Part shown: positions 9,376 to 17,436 of the stretch, piece after piece
How positions within the stretch are numbered: the stretch's first letter is position 1
How the letters are laid out: each line of letters starts with the position of its first letter
Source: Mesorhizobium sp. M2A.F.Ca.ET.046.03.2.1
GTDB lineage: Bacteria; Pseudomonadota; Alphaproteobacteria; Rhizobiales; Rhizobiaceae
Assembly (NCBI RefSeq): GCF_003952425.1
Contig: NZ_CP034449.1
Location: 4,278,001-4,342,000, forward strand
Length of the DNA: 64,000 nucleotides
Direction of reading: 5' to 3'
The notes under the pieces: generated by a model
What the model was told of the DNA's origin: nothing
Seen by the model: the letters and a program-made list of their open reading frames with translations, nothing else
Database searches by the model: none
Translations under genes and position numbers: made by a program

Positions 9376-9390
9376 TTAACCGGCGGTTAA
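9376..9390 (-). promoter_or_regulatory. CtrA-type box upstream of ftsEX
   Basis: Reading on the minus strand, TTAA-CCGCCGG-TTAAC is an exact match to the CtrA consensus TTAA-N7-TTAAC. It lies 70 bp before the ftsE start. On the plus strand the same palindrome reads TTAA-N7-TTAAT, about 100 bp before the gene at 9487, so it could serve either side. Confidence 0.65.
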
Positions 9391-9486
9391 TTTTTCTACG
9401 ATCGGTACTCGTCAAGGCCATTCCGGTGGGGAAGCGTTAACCAATTCCGTTTACGCAAAAGAAACGAAGACTGCACTGGTGCCGTA

Positions 9487-10122
9487 ATGGCTGAGAATAG
9501 AACCGCGCGCCCCGTTTCCGGCGAAATCATGACCGGCCCGGCAACACATGCCGCGCCGGAGCGCGCCATGTCCAATGCGGCCGACATCGTCGATGCCGAC
9601 TATGTGGTGCTGCCGCGTTTTGCCGCGCATCCGGAGCGGTCGCCGCCCCAGCCGCAGATCCCGCCGCCGCCGCCGATCGAAGGCATGGGCATGCTGCGCA
9701 AGCCGGATGCCGCGCCGTCGCGGCCGTCGCGGGGCGGCCCGATGTTCTGGATCGCCGGAGTCGGCATAGCACTCTCCTCCTTCTGGGTGTCGGGCGGTCA
9801 TGCGCTGGTCCGGCACAGTCCGTTCTGGGTGACCGCTGGGCCGGCGAGCGCACTCACCATTTCCGGCGTGACGTCGCGCATCGATGCGTCGGGCCTGAAA
9901 CCGGTGTTGTTCGTCGATGGCGAGGCAGCCAATGACGGTTTGACATCGCAAGCATTGCCGCCGCTCGAAATCCGCGTCACCGACAACGACCGCAATATCA
10001 TCCGCTACAGGCTGGGGACATCCAATCGCGCACTGGCACCCGGCGAAAGATTCGGCTTTTCCAGCCGCCTCGATGTGCCTAGAAACGGCGTCAGGACTGT
10101 CGCAGTAATCTTCGCCGGCTAG
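9487..10122 (+). CDS. DUF3426/MJ0042-neighbour-type membrane protein
   Basis: A 211-residue protein. The first ~75 residues are polar and Pro-rich (PQPQIPPPPPIEGMG), then one membrane helix (about residues 83-100, MFWIAGVGIALSSFWVSGG) leads to a C-terminal beta domain (about 110-211) that resembles DUF3426. In rhizobia the gene divergent from ftsE usually encodes such a protein with an N-terminal MJ0042 zinc ribbon. Here no CxxC pairs are seen, so the ribbon is missing. Function unknown; its place suggests an envelope or division link. Confidence 0.7.
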   Translation: MAENRTARPVSGEIMTGPATHAAPERAMSNAADIVDADYVVLPRFAAHPERSPPQPQIPPPPPIEGMGMLRKPDAAPSRPSRGGPMFWIAGVGIALSSFWVSGGHALVRHSPFWVTAGPASALTISGVTSRIDASGLKPVLFVDGEAANDGLTSQALPPLEIRVTDNDRNIIRYRLGTSNRALAPGERFGFSSRLDVPRNGVRTVAVIFAG

Positions 10123-10132
10123 GTATGCCGAT

Positions 10133-10250
10133 ATTCAGGTGAGGCCGGCCTGCGAACGACGGCTTCCTGCGCTTCCGGTGCTCACGCACTTCAGGTACGC
10201 TCCGCTCCGGTTCTCGGAAGCCATCGTTCTCGGCTCGGCCTGACCTGAAT
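10133..10250. repeat. long hairpin repeat family C, copy 1
   Basis: The outer arm ATTCAGGTGAGGCCG pairs with CGGCCTGACCTGAAT with one mismatch, and the inner arm GAACGACGGCTTCC pairs with GGAAGCCATCGTTC. The central core (tgcgcttccggtgctcacg, then acgctccgctccggttctcg) is shared with 52959-53080, while the arms differ between the copies. It starts 11 bp after a stop codon and may act as a terminator or mRNA stabiliser. Confidence 0.8.
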
Positions 10251-10300
10251 CTCGATACACCTAGCACCTGGCATCCCAGGTGATTCTGAAGGACGAAAGA

Positions 10301-10843
10301 ATGCCAGTTGTGCGCGGCAAGGACATCGAGGTGCTGTTTTCGGCGTCGGCAATCGCGCGCCGCAATCTCGAGCTCGCCAAGGAAATCGCCGGGCGCGACT
10401 ACCATGACCTGCTGGTGATATCGATTCTCAAGGGCTCGTTCGTCTTCGCGGCCGATCTCATCCGCGCCATGCATGATGTCGGCCTGTCGCCGGAAGTCGA
10501 GTTCATCTTCATCTCGAGCTACGGCGCCGGCACCACGAGCGGCGAGGTCAGGGTGCTGCGCGACATCGACAACGAGGTCGCCGGCCGCGACGTGCTGTTG
10601 ATCGACGACATACTGGAATCCGGCAAGACGCTTTCCTACACCCGCGATCTGATGCTGGCGCGCGGCGCCAGGAGCTGCGCCATCGCGGTGCTGCTCGACA
10701 AGCGCATGCGCCGTCAGACCGCGCTCAACGCCGATTATGTCGGCTTCGACTGCCCGGACTATTTCGTGGTCGGCTATGGCATGGACGTCGCCCACGCGTT
10801 TCGCGAACTGCCGTTTGTCGGGGTGGTGAAGGGCGACGCCTGA
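10301..10843 (+). CDS. hpt: hypoxanthine phosphoribosyltransferase
   Basis: A 180-residue type I phosphoribosyltransferase. The PRPP loop is LLIDDILESGKTL, the flexible loop is SSYGAGTTSGEV, and the C-terminal VGYGMDVAHAFRELPFVG is the purine-binding end. It salvages hypoxanthine or guanine to IMP or GMP in the cytoplasm. ATG 10301 follows an AAGGA at 10289, which fixes the start. The C-terminus and length agree with the family. Confidence 0.93.
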   Translation: MPVVRGKDIEVLFSASAIARRNLELAKEIAGRDYHDLLVISILKGSFVFAADLIRAMHDVGLSPEVEFIFISSYGAGTTSGEVRVLRDIDNEVAGRDVLLIDDILESGKTLSYTRDLMLARGARSCAIAVLLDKRMRRQTALNADYVGFDCPDYFVVGYGMDVAHAFRELPFVGVVKGDA

Positions 10844-10925
10844 AGAGCCCCCGTTTCGCCCCGAAAAGCCGCTGATCGTTAGAATTTTCAGAAAACGTCA
10901 ACGTTTCGCCGGCATCTATCTCGGC

Positions 10926-11297
10926 ATGGCAAAGCTTCTGATCGTCGAGGACGATGAGTCCGTCCGCACCCTCGCCGCCCGCGCTCTGGAGCGCGACGGC
11001 CATGATGTCACCGTCGCCACCGATGGGTCGCAAGGGCTGGACGCGATCCGGCAGGCCCGCGGCGGCTACGATCTGGTGGTGTCCGACATCCGTATGCCGG
11101 AGATGGACGGCATCGAGATGGCGACTGCCGCCGCAAGAGAGTTCCCGACGCTGCGGATCATGCTGATGACCGGCTATGCCGACCAGCGCGAGCGCGCCGA
11201 GGAGCTCAACGGCATCATCCTCGACGTCGTGCAGAAGCCGTTCACGCTTGCCGAGATCCGCGCCCGCGTCGGCAAGGCGTTAAGCTGCTTCGCTTGA
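10926..11297 (+). CDS. receiver-only response regulator, CpdR-like
   Basis: A single receiver domain of 123 residues. The acidic pocket is EDDE (residues 8-11), the phosphoacceptor Asp is in VVSDIRMPEMDG, the conserved Thr/Ser is in MLMTGYA, and the Lys is in VQKPFT. There is no output domain. Its length and ending resemble CpdR, the receiver that controls ClpXP-dependent proteolysis in the alphaproteobacterial cell cycle, but other stand-alone receivers look alike, so no symbol is given. Its 3' end overlaps that of the convergent EamA gene by 18 bp. Confidence 0.85.
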   Translation: MAKLLIVEDDESVRTLAARALERDGHDVTVATDGSQGLDAIRQARGGYDLVVSDIRMPEMDGIEMATAAAREFPTLRIMLMTGYADQRERAEELNGIILDVVQKPFTLAEIRARVGKALSCFA

Positions 11298-12269
11298 GAC
11301 CGCACCGGCCGCGGGTGCTGCGCTTCGCCGGCGCTCGCCGGTGAGCGCAAGCAGGCCGGCGCCGATGATCAGCGCCGCGCCGAGCACGGTCGTCTCGCGC
11401 GGCACTTCGGCGAAGAACAGGAAACCCCACAGCGGCGACCACAGGATGCCGGTGTATTCGAAGGTGGCGACGCGGTTTGCCGGCGCCATTCGGTAGGCTT
11501 GCGACAGCAGGATCATGCCGGCGGAAGCGACGAAGCCGCAGGCGGCCATCTTCAGGAAATCCGGCATCGTCGGCCACACCCACGGCCGCACCAGGAATTC
11601 GACGCTCGGATGCGCCGCATGGGTGATGCCGGCGAGATGGAAGACGGTCGCGACCGCGACGGCGCCGCTGAGATAAGCGCCGTTCTGGTAGAAGGCCATC
11701 ACCGTCGATGATTCGGTGTCGCCGATGCGGCGCGCCATCAACTGCGAAAAGCCGTATAGGAAGGCCGAGCCCAGCGACAGCAGCGCCGCCCAGTCGAACA
11801 CGCCGGCGCCCGGGCGCACCATCACCAGCACGCCGACAAGGCCGATCAGCACCGTCGCCAGCGTCTTCCAGGAGACGCGCTCGCCGAGATAAGGTCCGGC
11901 CATCGCCATGATGAACAGCGGCGCCATGAAATAGAGCGCCACCGCGTCTGCCAGGGGCAAGGCCGCGATCGCGAGATAATAGACCGTATAGGACGAGAAC
12001 TGGATGAAGGCGCGCAGCGTCAGCAGGCCGAAGCGCTTGGACAGCACCGCCTTCAGGCCGACATCGGCCTGGACGATGACGATCAGGATCGGCAGCGCGA
12101 CGATGGCGCGGATCGCCATCACCTCGGTCACCGGATAGCCGCCCGACACCGCCTTCACCAGCGGATCCTGCAGCGAAAAGACCAGCACGCCGAGGCAGAG
12201 GCTCAGAATGCCAAGCACCAACCGGTTCCGCATCAGTCTCGGCCCCCCGCGAGCCGCATCGATATTCAT
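11280..12269 (-). CDS. EamA/DMT-family transporter
   Basis: About 329 residues with ten hydrophobic helices in two EamA halves (first near residue 15-150, second 165-310); GAALIIGAGLLAL is the last helix. DMT proteins export metabolites or take up small solutes. The start is uncertain: ATG 12269 (MNIDAARGG) or ATG 12233 (MRNRLVLGIL) both fit. The open frame continues to 12440 but that part lies inside repeat elements and is not coding. It is divergent from a LysR gene that may regulate it. Confidence 0.85.
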   Translation of the reverse strand: MNIDAARGGPRLMRNRLVLGILSLCLGVLVFSLQDPLVKAVSGGYPVTEVMAIRAIVALPILIVIVQADVGLKAVLSKRFGLLTLRAFIQFSSYTVYYLAIAALPLADAVALYFMAPLFIMAMAGPYLGERVSWKTLATVLIGLVGVLVMVRPGAGVFDWAALLSLGSAFLYGFSQLMARRIGDTESSTVMAFYQNGAYLSGAVAVATVFHLAGITHAAHPSVEFLVRPWVWPTMPDFLKMAACGFVASAGMILLSQAYRMAPANRVATFEYTGILWSPLWGFLFFAEVPRETTVLGAALIIGAGLLALTGERRRSAAPAAGAVSSEAA

Positions 12270-12274
12270 TTCAC

Positions 12275-12317
12275 GCAATTCCGGACGGAAAACCGCAAGC
12301 ACTTTTCCTGGAATTGC
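12275..12317. repeat. dispersed palindrome family A, copy 2
   Basis: Same unit as 5118-5161: GCAATTCCGGACGGAAAACC on the left and CTTTTCCTGGAATTGC on the right. It abuts a RIME-like mosaic at 12322. Confidence 0.85.
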
Positions 12318-12321
12318 TCCT

Positions 12322-12445
12322 AGAGCAGGATGACGCTTCGTTGAACCGTCATCCTGCTCCAACTCTTGTTGTTTGAGCATGATCTCGCCCGAAAACCGGT
12401 TCCCACTTTTCGCTGACGCGGTCCTTCGGTTCGGGATCATGCTCT
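12322..12445. repeat. RIME-like mosaic repeat, copy 1
   Basis: Two palindromic modules: AGAGCAGGATGACG paired with CGTCATCCTGCTC (12322-12359), and GAGCATGATC paired with GATCATGCTC (12375-12445). The latter carries the inner motif GAAAACCGGTTCCCACTTTT. Closely related copies are at 29264-29362 and, decayed, at 25401-25499. It resembles the rhizobial intergenic mosaic element RIME1 from memory. Confidence 0.8.
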
Positions 12446-12620
12446 TAAAAAGAACCCGCTACCGTTTCGCGCAGCGGGTACGAGTGAGGACTCTTCGATT
12501 GGTCCGCGGCCGACTCGCGACCGCCTATCCAATGGGTATGGGAACTATCCTGCGGCGTTTGACATGTTGCAAACGAATTGGGATGATGCCAGCAATCAGA
12601 TTTGCTTATGGCGGTTTTCG

Positions 12621-13499
12621 ATGAGACCAGTCCTCGACAGCGACCTCCTGCGCACCTTCGTGGCGGTGGCCGAAACCGGCAATTTCACGCGCGCGGCGGA
12701 GAAAGCCGGGCGCACGCAATCGGCCGTGTCCATGCAGATGAAGAAGCTGGAGGACATGGTCGGCGACAATCTGTTCGAGCGCGGCTCGCGCGGCGTGGCG
12801 CTGACGCGCCGCGGCGGCGAGTTGATCGCCAATGCGCGCCGGATCGTCTCGCTGCTCGACGAAACGGCTGCCTCGCTGGTGGCGCCGCCGCTTGGCGGGC
12901 TGGTGCGCATCGGCATCCCGGCCGAATATGGCCGCTCGATCCTGTCGCGGGCGCTGGGCGAATTCGCCAAGCGCCATCCGCGCGTCGAGGTCACGGTGCG
13001 CTACGCGCATTCGGATTCGCAGGTGAGGGCGCTCGCGGCCGGCGAGCTCGATCTCGCCGTGGTGTTCGAATGGGAGGGCTCTTCCGGCGGCGAGGTGCTG
13101 ATGCACGACCCGACGGTCTGGGTGACTTCGACGCTGCACCGCATGCATGAGGACCGGCCGGTGCCGATCGCGCTCTACAGCCGCAACGGCTGGTGCCGCG
13201 ACTTCGCCATCAAGTCGCTGCAGCAGCGCGGCCTCGATTACCGCGTCGCCTATACCAGCGACACCAATGGCGGCCTGACGCTCGCGGTGACTTCCGGCCT
13301 GGCGATCGCGCCGATTTCGCGCAGCAACATCCCGCCCGATTGCCGGGAATTGACGGCCGCCGACGGCTTCGGCGACATCGATTCGTCAAACGTCGTCCTG
13401 CATCGCAATCCGCTCGCGACCGGCGAGGCGATCGACGGCATGGAAAACGCGATCCGCGACGCCTTCATGCTGACAAGGCAGGTCGCGCCTGCGGCATAG
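12621..13499 (+). CDS. LysR-family transcriptional regulator
   Basis: A 292-residue regulator. The HTH is FVAVAETGNFTRAAEKAGRT and then QSAVSMQMKKLE (residues about 13-45). The effector domain follows, with VRIGIPAEYGRSIL and the LDLAVVF strand. ATG 12621 gives the typical start (MRPVLDSDLLRTFVAV); the frame opens earlier at 12564 without family residues. It is divergent from the EamA exporter across 350 bp that is mostly repeats, leaving about 170 bp for the promoters. The ligand is not known. Confidence 0.9.
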   Translation: MRPVLDSDLLRTFVAVAETGNFTRAAEKAGRTQSAVSMQMKKLEDMVGDNLFERGSRGVALTRRGGELIANARRIVSLLDETAASLVAPPLGGLVRIGIPAEYGRSILSRALGEFAKRHPRVEVTVRYAHSDSQVRALAAGELDLAVVFEWEGSSGGEVLMHDPTVWVTSTLHRMHEDRPVPIALYSRNGWCRDFAIKSLQQRGLDYRVAYTSDTNGGLTLAVTSGLAIAPISRSNIPPDCRELTAADGFGDIDSSNVVLHRNPLATGEAIDGMENAIRDAFMLTRQVAPAA

Positions 13500-13523
13500 A
13501 TACCGACGCACAGCGATCCTTCG

Positions 13524-13695
13524 CGCCCCCCTCTGTCCTACCGGACATCTCCCCCACAAGGGGGGAGATTGCCAGTTCCCGCGACCGCGCTTTTCCTGCG
13601 GTGTTGGTGATTGCGGCGCTGGCAATTGGCGAAAGCGGTGACGACATCCGATCTCCCCCCAAGTGGGGGAGATGTCCGGCAGGACAGAGGGGGGC
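13524..13695. repeat. long inverted repeat (family D)
   Basis: The left arm (13524-13568, CGCCCCCCTCTGTCCTACCG and on) pairs with the right arm (13651-13695, ending CAGGACAGAGGGGGGCG) over about 45 bp. Each arm itself holds a small hairpin (CTCCCCC/GGGGGAG). It fills most of the gap between the convergent LysR and TIGR02302 genes and could end transcription on both strands. The 82 bp between the arms show no gene. Confidence 0.85.
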
Positions 13696-13764
13696 GCTGT
13701 CCCGCCAGCATCCCAAAAGTGGGCAAGGGCCGTCACATCCAGTCTAACAGCTGTGAGGCAGAAG

Positions 13765-16353
13765 CTACTTCAGCTCCAGCAGCCGTTCGAGATAGCTGCG
13801 CTCGATGTCGGGGCTGAGCGCATTGCCGAGCCGCTTGCGGATCGCGTCGAGGATCTGGCGGGCGCGCTGGACGTCGATCTCGTCGGGAACCTTGACCGAA
13901 GTGCCGTCATCGGGGCCATTGGTGGCGCGCGGCCGTCCCAGCGGGTCACGGTCGGCATTCTGCTCGCGACCGCCCTGCTCGCTGCCTCCCTGGTCCCCCT
14001 GCATGGCCTGCATCTGCTTCATCATGTCCTTGGCGCCGCGGCGCAGCGCTTCCAACGCGCGACCCTGGTGGCCGACGGCCTGGTCGCCGTCGCCCTGGCC
14101 GAGCGATTGCTCGGCATTGCCCATCGACTTTCCGGCTTCGCCAAAACCCTCATTGGGCTCCATGCCCATGCCTTCGAGCCCTTTCTTCAGCTGATTGAGC
14201 TCGCTCTGCAGCTGGCCCTGGCCTTCCTGCAACTGCTTCAATGCATCGGCGAAATCCTTCGGCGACATTTTCGGCCGTGCCAGCGGATCGCGGTCTTGGC
14301 CGGGACCCGGCCGCTGCTGGTCATTGGGCTGGCCCTGCTCGCCATCCTCGCCAAGCTGCTGCTGCTCGCCGCCTTCGCCACGCTGACCGCGCTGCATCTG
14401 GTCCAGGCGGAAGGTGTCGTTCATCATCTCCTGCTGGCGACGCATGATGTCGCCGAGCTTGTCCATCTGCTGACGCAGCTCGCTGTCCTGCTCGCCGCCC
14501 TGCTGCTGGCGGCCGGCCTGCAGGTTGTTCATCATGTCCTGCAGCTCGGAGAGAAGCTGCTGCGCCTTGTCGCGATCGCCGGATTTGGCCAGGTTTTCGA
14601 TCTGATCCATCATGCGGTCGATGTCGCTCTGGCGCAGCTCGCGGCCGTTCTGCTGCATCTGCGGCGCGTTCGGGTTCTGCTGCGCGCGCTGGGCGAATTC
14701 CTGCAGGAACTGGTTCATCGCCTCGCGCAGTTCCTTCATCGCCTTCTCGATCTCCTGATCGCTGGCGCCATTCTTGATGGCGTCCTGCAAGGCCTGCTGC
14801 GCCTGGCGCAGCCGCCGCTCGGCGGCCGAGAGATTGCCCTCCTCGATGCCGAGCGCGAGCTCCCAGAGATAGGAGACGACGTTGCGCAGCTGGTCGTCGC
14901 TCTCGGAGAGCTTCAGACGGCTCCTTGCGCTCACGATGGCGAGATAGTTCGACATGTTGTCGAACGTGTCCTCGGGCCGCAGCGTGATCGCGTCCATCAG
15001 GTCGAGAACGCGCGGCTTGGCGTTGGTATCCAGCGCCAACAGCCGGCGCTGCTCGATCACCGCGCGGGCCAGCGGGTTGGCGAAGGGCCGCTCCGGCATC
15101 ATGAGCGTCTTGGTTTCGCTGGTCGCGGTGTGGCCGGCATCGTCGGTGACGCTCAGCGTCAGCTTGATGCCGCTGCCGGCCCAGACATGCTCGGTCAGGT
15201 CCTTGGTCGTCTTGGCCGCATTCGTCTTGCCGCCGCGGCGCGGCAGGGTCAGCGGCAGGTCCGGCGGGCCGTAGAGCGGATGCGCATTGGCGGCCGGCGG
15301 ATCCGACAGCTCGAAAACGGCCTTGGCCGAGGCTGCGCCGTAATCGTCATCGATCTCGTAGTTCAGCTCCATGGAGCCGTTGACGGCGCGCTTCGGCTCG
15401 CCGACGAAGCGGATCGCCGGCGGCTTGTCGGGAATGACGGCAAAGGCCCAGTGGCCGAGATCGCTTTCGGCGGATTTCAGCGTCAGCGTGCCGTTCGAAT
15501 CCAGCTTGCCGGAGAACTGGCGCACTTTGGGCGCGGCCTGGCTGGCAGGCGCGGGGCCTTTGGGCGCCGCGGGCTCGATGGCGCGCGCATTGCCGTCTTG
15601 ATCGGCGTAGCTTAGCGTCTCCTCTCCGGAACTGCCCGTGACGCGCAGCGAAACGTCGCTGCCTTGCGGCACCGAGAAGGTCTGGACCGCCTGGTTGGCG
15701 TCGGCGGTCAGGAACAGCGGCGCCTTGCCGGTATAGGCGGGCGGCGTCACCCAGGCGTCGATGCGCGGCGGCACGGTATCGCGCGCGGCGCGGGCAACGA
15801 AGCCGTCGCTGACCCTGCCGCCGAAGGGCCCGAAGGAGAAGGCCAAAGCGGTGACGAACAGCAGCCCCGCCACGGCGCGCAGGCCCCAGCGATCGTAGTC
15901 CGGGACGCGGCTGCGCGGTCGGTCGGCGCCGAGGCTCGACAGCCGCTCGGCCATCCGCTTCTGGTGCTCGCGCCACAAGGCCTGCGAGAAGATGCTCTCG
16001 GCGCCGCTGGGACGATCGGTCTGCACCTGGACCGGGCTGTGCAGCAACTGGTTTGCCGCCTCGATACGCCTGTCGATCTCGGCGGCAGAGGGCATGCGGA
16101 AGAAACGCAGCGGATAGAGCGCCGCGACCCCGGACAGGGCGAACAGGATCAAGAGGCCGATGCGCGCGACGTCGGGCAGACGCGGGAACAGGCCGAACCA
16201 CGAAAAGCTGAGAAACAGGCTGATGGCGATCAACAGCGGCAGCACGAGCGGCCAGCCGCGCTCGAAGACCATCGAGGCCCGCGTCGCCAACCGGCTGAGC
16301 GCCAAGCGCAAGGCCAGGCCGCGTTCGCCGCTGGAAATGGGTCGTTCCGTCAT
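13765..16353 (-). CDS. TIGR02302/DUF4175 large membrane protein
   Basis: 862 residues. Two or three helices lie near the N-terminus (PLVLPLLIAISLFLSFSWFG, IGLLILFALSGVAALYPLRF, AVAGLLFVTALAFSFGPFG), then a periplasmic part of several hundred residues. From about residue 560 on it is very rich in Gln, Met, Gly and Asp (runs such as RQQQGGEQDSELRQQMDKL), probably helical. This matches TIGR02302 alphaproteobacterial proteins; their function is unknown. I chose ATG 16353 (MTERPISSGERG), preceded by AGGAAGG. A longer open frame up to 16575 overlaps the dehydratase gene and is rejected. Confidence 0.85.
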   Translation of the reverse strand: MTERPISSGERGLALRLALSRLATRASMVFERGWPLVLPLLIAISLFLSFSWFGLFPRLPDVARIGLLILFALSGVAALYPLRFFRMPSAAEIDRRIEAANQLLHSPVQVQTDRPSGAESIFSQALWREHQKRMAERLSSLGADRPRSRVPDYDRWGLRAVAGLLFVTALAFSFGPFGGRVSDGFVARAARDTVPPRIDAWVTPPAYTGKAPLFLTADANQAVQTFSVPQGSDVSLRVTGSSGEETLSYADQDGNARAIEPAAPKGPAPASQAAPKVRQFSGKLDSNGTLTLKSAESDLGHWAFAVIPDKPPAIRFVGEPKRAVNGSMELNYEIDDDYGAASAKAVFELSDPPAANAHPLYGPPDLPLTLPRRGGKTNAAKTTKDLTEHVWAGSGIKLTLSVTDDAGHTATSETKTLMMPERPFANPLARAVIEQRRLLALDTNAKPRVLDLMDAITLRPEDTFDNMSNYLAIVSARSRLKLSESDDQLRNVVSYLWELALGIEEGNLSAAERRLRQAQQALQDAIKNGASDQEIEKAMKELREAMNQFLQEFAQRAQQNPNAPQMQQNGRELRQSDIDRMMDQIENLAKSGDRDKAQQLLSELQDMMNNLQAGRQQQGGEQDSELRQQMDKLGDIMRRQQEMMNDTFRLDQMQRGQRGEGGEQQQLGEDGEQGQPNDQQRPGPGQDRDPLARPKMSPKDFADALKQLQEGQGQLQSELNQLKKGLEGMGMEPNEGFGEAGKSMGNAEQSLGQGDGDQAVGHQGRALEALRRGAKDMMKQMQAMQGDQGGSEQGGREQNADRDPLGRPRATNGPDDGTSVKVPDEIDVQRARQILDAIRKRLGNALSPDIERSYLERLLELK

Positions 16354-16465
16354 CGGCCCTTCCTGCCCGGGCGTAAGCCCGGACGTCATCACCAGAAGGA
16401 TACCAGCAAACACGGCAAAGGCGAGGCGGGTTCCAAAAACGTGAAGCGGTTTTGCCGGGTTATGA

Positions 16466-17407
16466 TCAGAAATTGCCAGGATTCGTATTGGAACCGCAGA
16501 CCAGGACCGCCACGCGCTCGCCCTCCGCCGGCACATAGCGCCCGGAAAGCATGGCGGCGAAGGCCGCTGCGCCACCCGGCTCGGCGATGATTCGCACGCG
16601 GTCCCACAGCGCCTTCTGCGCAGCTATGATGTCGTCGTCGCTGACCAGGATAGAGCGCTCGACGAAGGCTTCGGCGATCGGAAACATCATCTCGCCGACG
16701 CGCTTCGGGGCCAGCGAGTCGGCGGCAATGCCTTCGGCCGGGGCGTCGACCGGCTCTCCGGCCTCCAAAGCGCGATAAAGCGTCGGAGCGCCCTCGGGCT
16801 CGATGGCGACGATGCGGATGCGACCCGCGAACCAGGCGGCTATGCCGCCGATCAGGCCGCCGCCGCCAACGGCAACCAGCAGCGTGTCGATCTCGGGCAG
16901 ATCGGCCTCGATCTCCAGGCCGAGCGTGCCCTGGCCGAGCAGCGTTTCCTCCTGGTTGAAGGCGTGGATCTGCAGGGCGCCGGTCCGCGCCGCGAAGTCC
17001 TCGCTGGCGGCCAGCGCCTCGGCATAGCGGGCCCCGCCGACGACCAGATCCGCGCCGTAGCTACGGATGCGCGCGAGCTTGGCCGGGGGACTGACCTCGG
17101 GCACGAAGATCGTGGCCTTGTGCCCAAGCTTCATGGCGGCGTAGGCGACGGCCGCACCGTGGTTGCCGCCGGACGCGGCCACCACGCCGGCCTCGGGCAC
17201 CTGGCGTTCGAGCAGGTTGGTGAAGGCGCCGCGCGCCTTGAAGGAACCGGAATGCTGTAGGCTTTCGAGCTTCAGGTCGACCGGAAAGGCGGGACGGCCG
17301 AAATCCGCCATGTCGACGCGTATGACCGGGGTATGGCGGATATAGGGGCGGATGCGCGGCTCCACGGCGGCGATGCGCTCGCGCGTGATCGTCTTTTTCT
17401 CCAGCAT
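16466..17407 (-). CDS. threonine/serine dehydratase-like PLP enzyme
   Basis: A 313-residue fold-type II PLP enzyme. The Schiff-base Lys is in SGSFKARGA (Lys57), the substrate loop is ASGGNHGAAV, and the phosphate-binding Gly loop is VGGGGLIGG. It lacks the C-terminal ACT domain of biosynthetic IlvA, so it is a catabolic-type threonine/serine dehydratase or racemase, cytosolic. It is the gene upstream of the TIGR02302 gene on the same strand, with 112 bp between. A serine racemase role is possible. Confidence 0.88.
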   Translation of the reverse strand: MLEKKTITRERIAAVEPRIRPYIRHTPVIRVDMADFGRPAFPVDLKLESLQHSGSFKARGAFTNLLERQVPEAGVVAASGGNHGAAVAYAAMKLGHKATIFVPEVSPPAKLARIRSYGADLVVGGARYAEALAASEDFAARTGALQIHAFNQEETLLGQGTLGLEIEADLPEIDTLLVAVGGGGLIGGIAAWFAGRIRIVAIEPEGAPTLYRALEAGEPVDAPAEGIAADSLAPKRVGEMMFPIAEAFVERSILVSDDDIIAAQKALWDRVRIIAEPGGAAAFAAMLSGRYVPAEGERVAVLVCGSNTNPGNF

Positions 17408-17436
17408 GGCTTGCTCCTTAAGGCGTCACCGCTCGG

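Noticed and set aside
13663-15615. 650-codon plus-strand frame over the TIGR02302 gene
   Set aside because: It is rich in Leu/Ala/Arg without domains and is the antisense shadow of a Gln-rich coding region.
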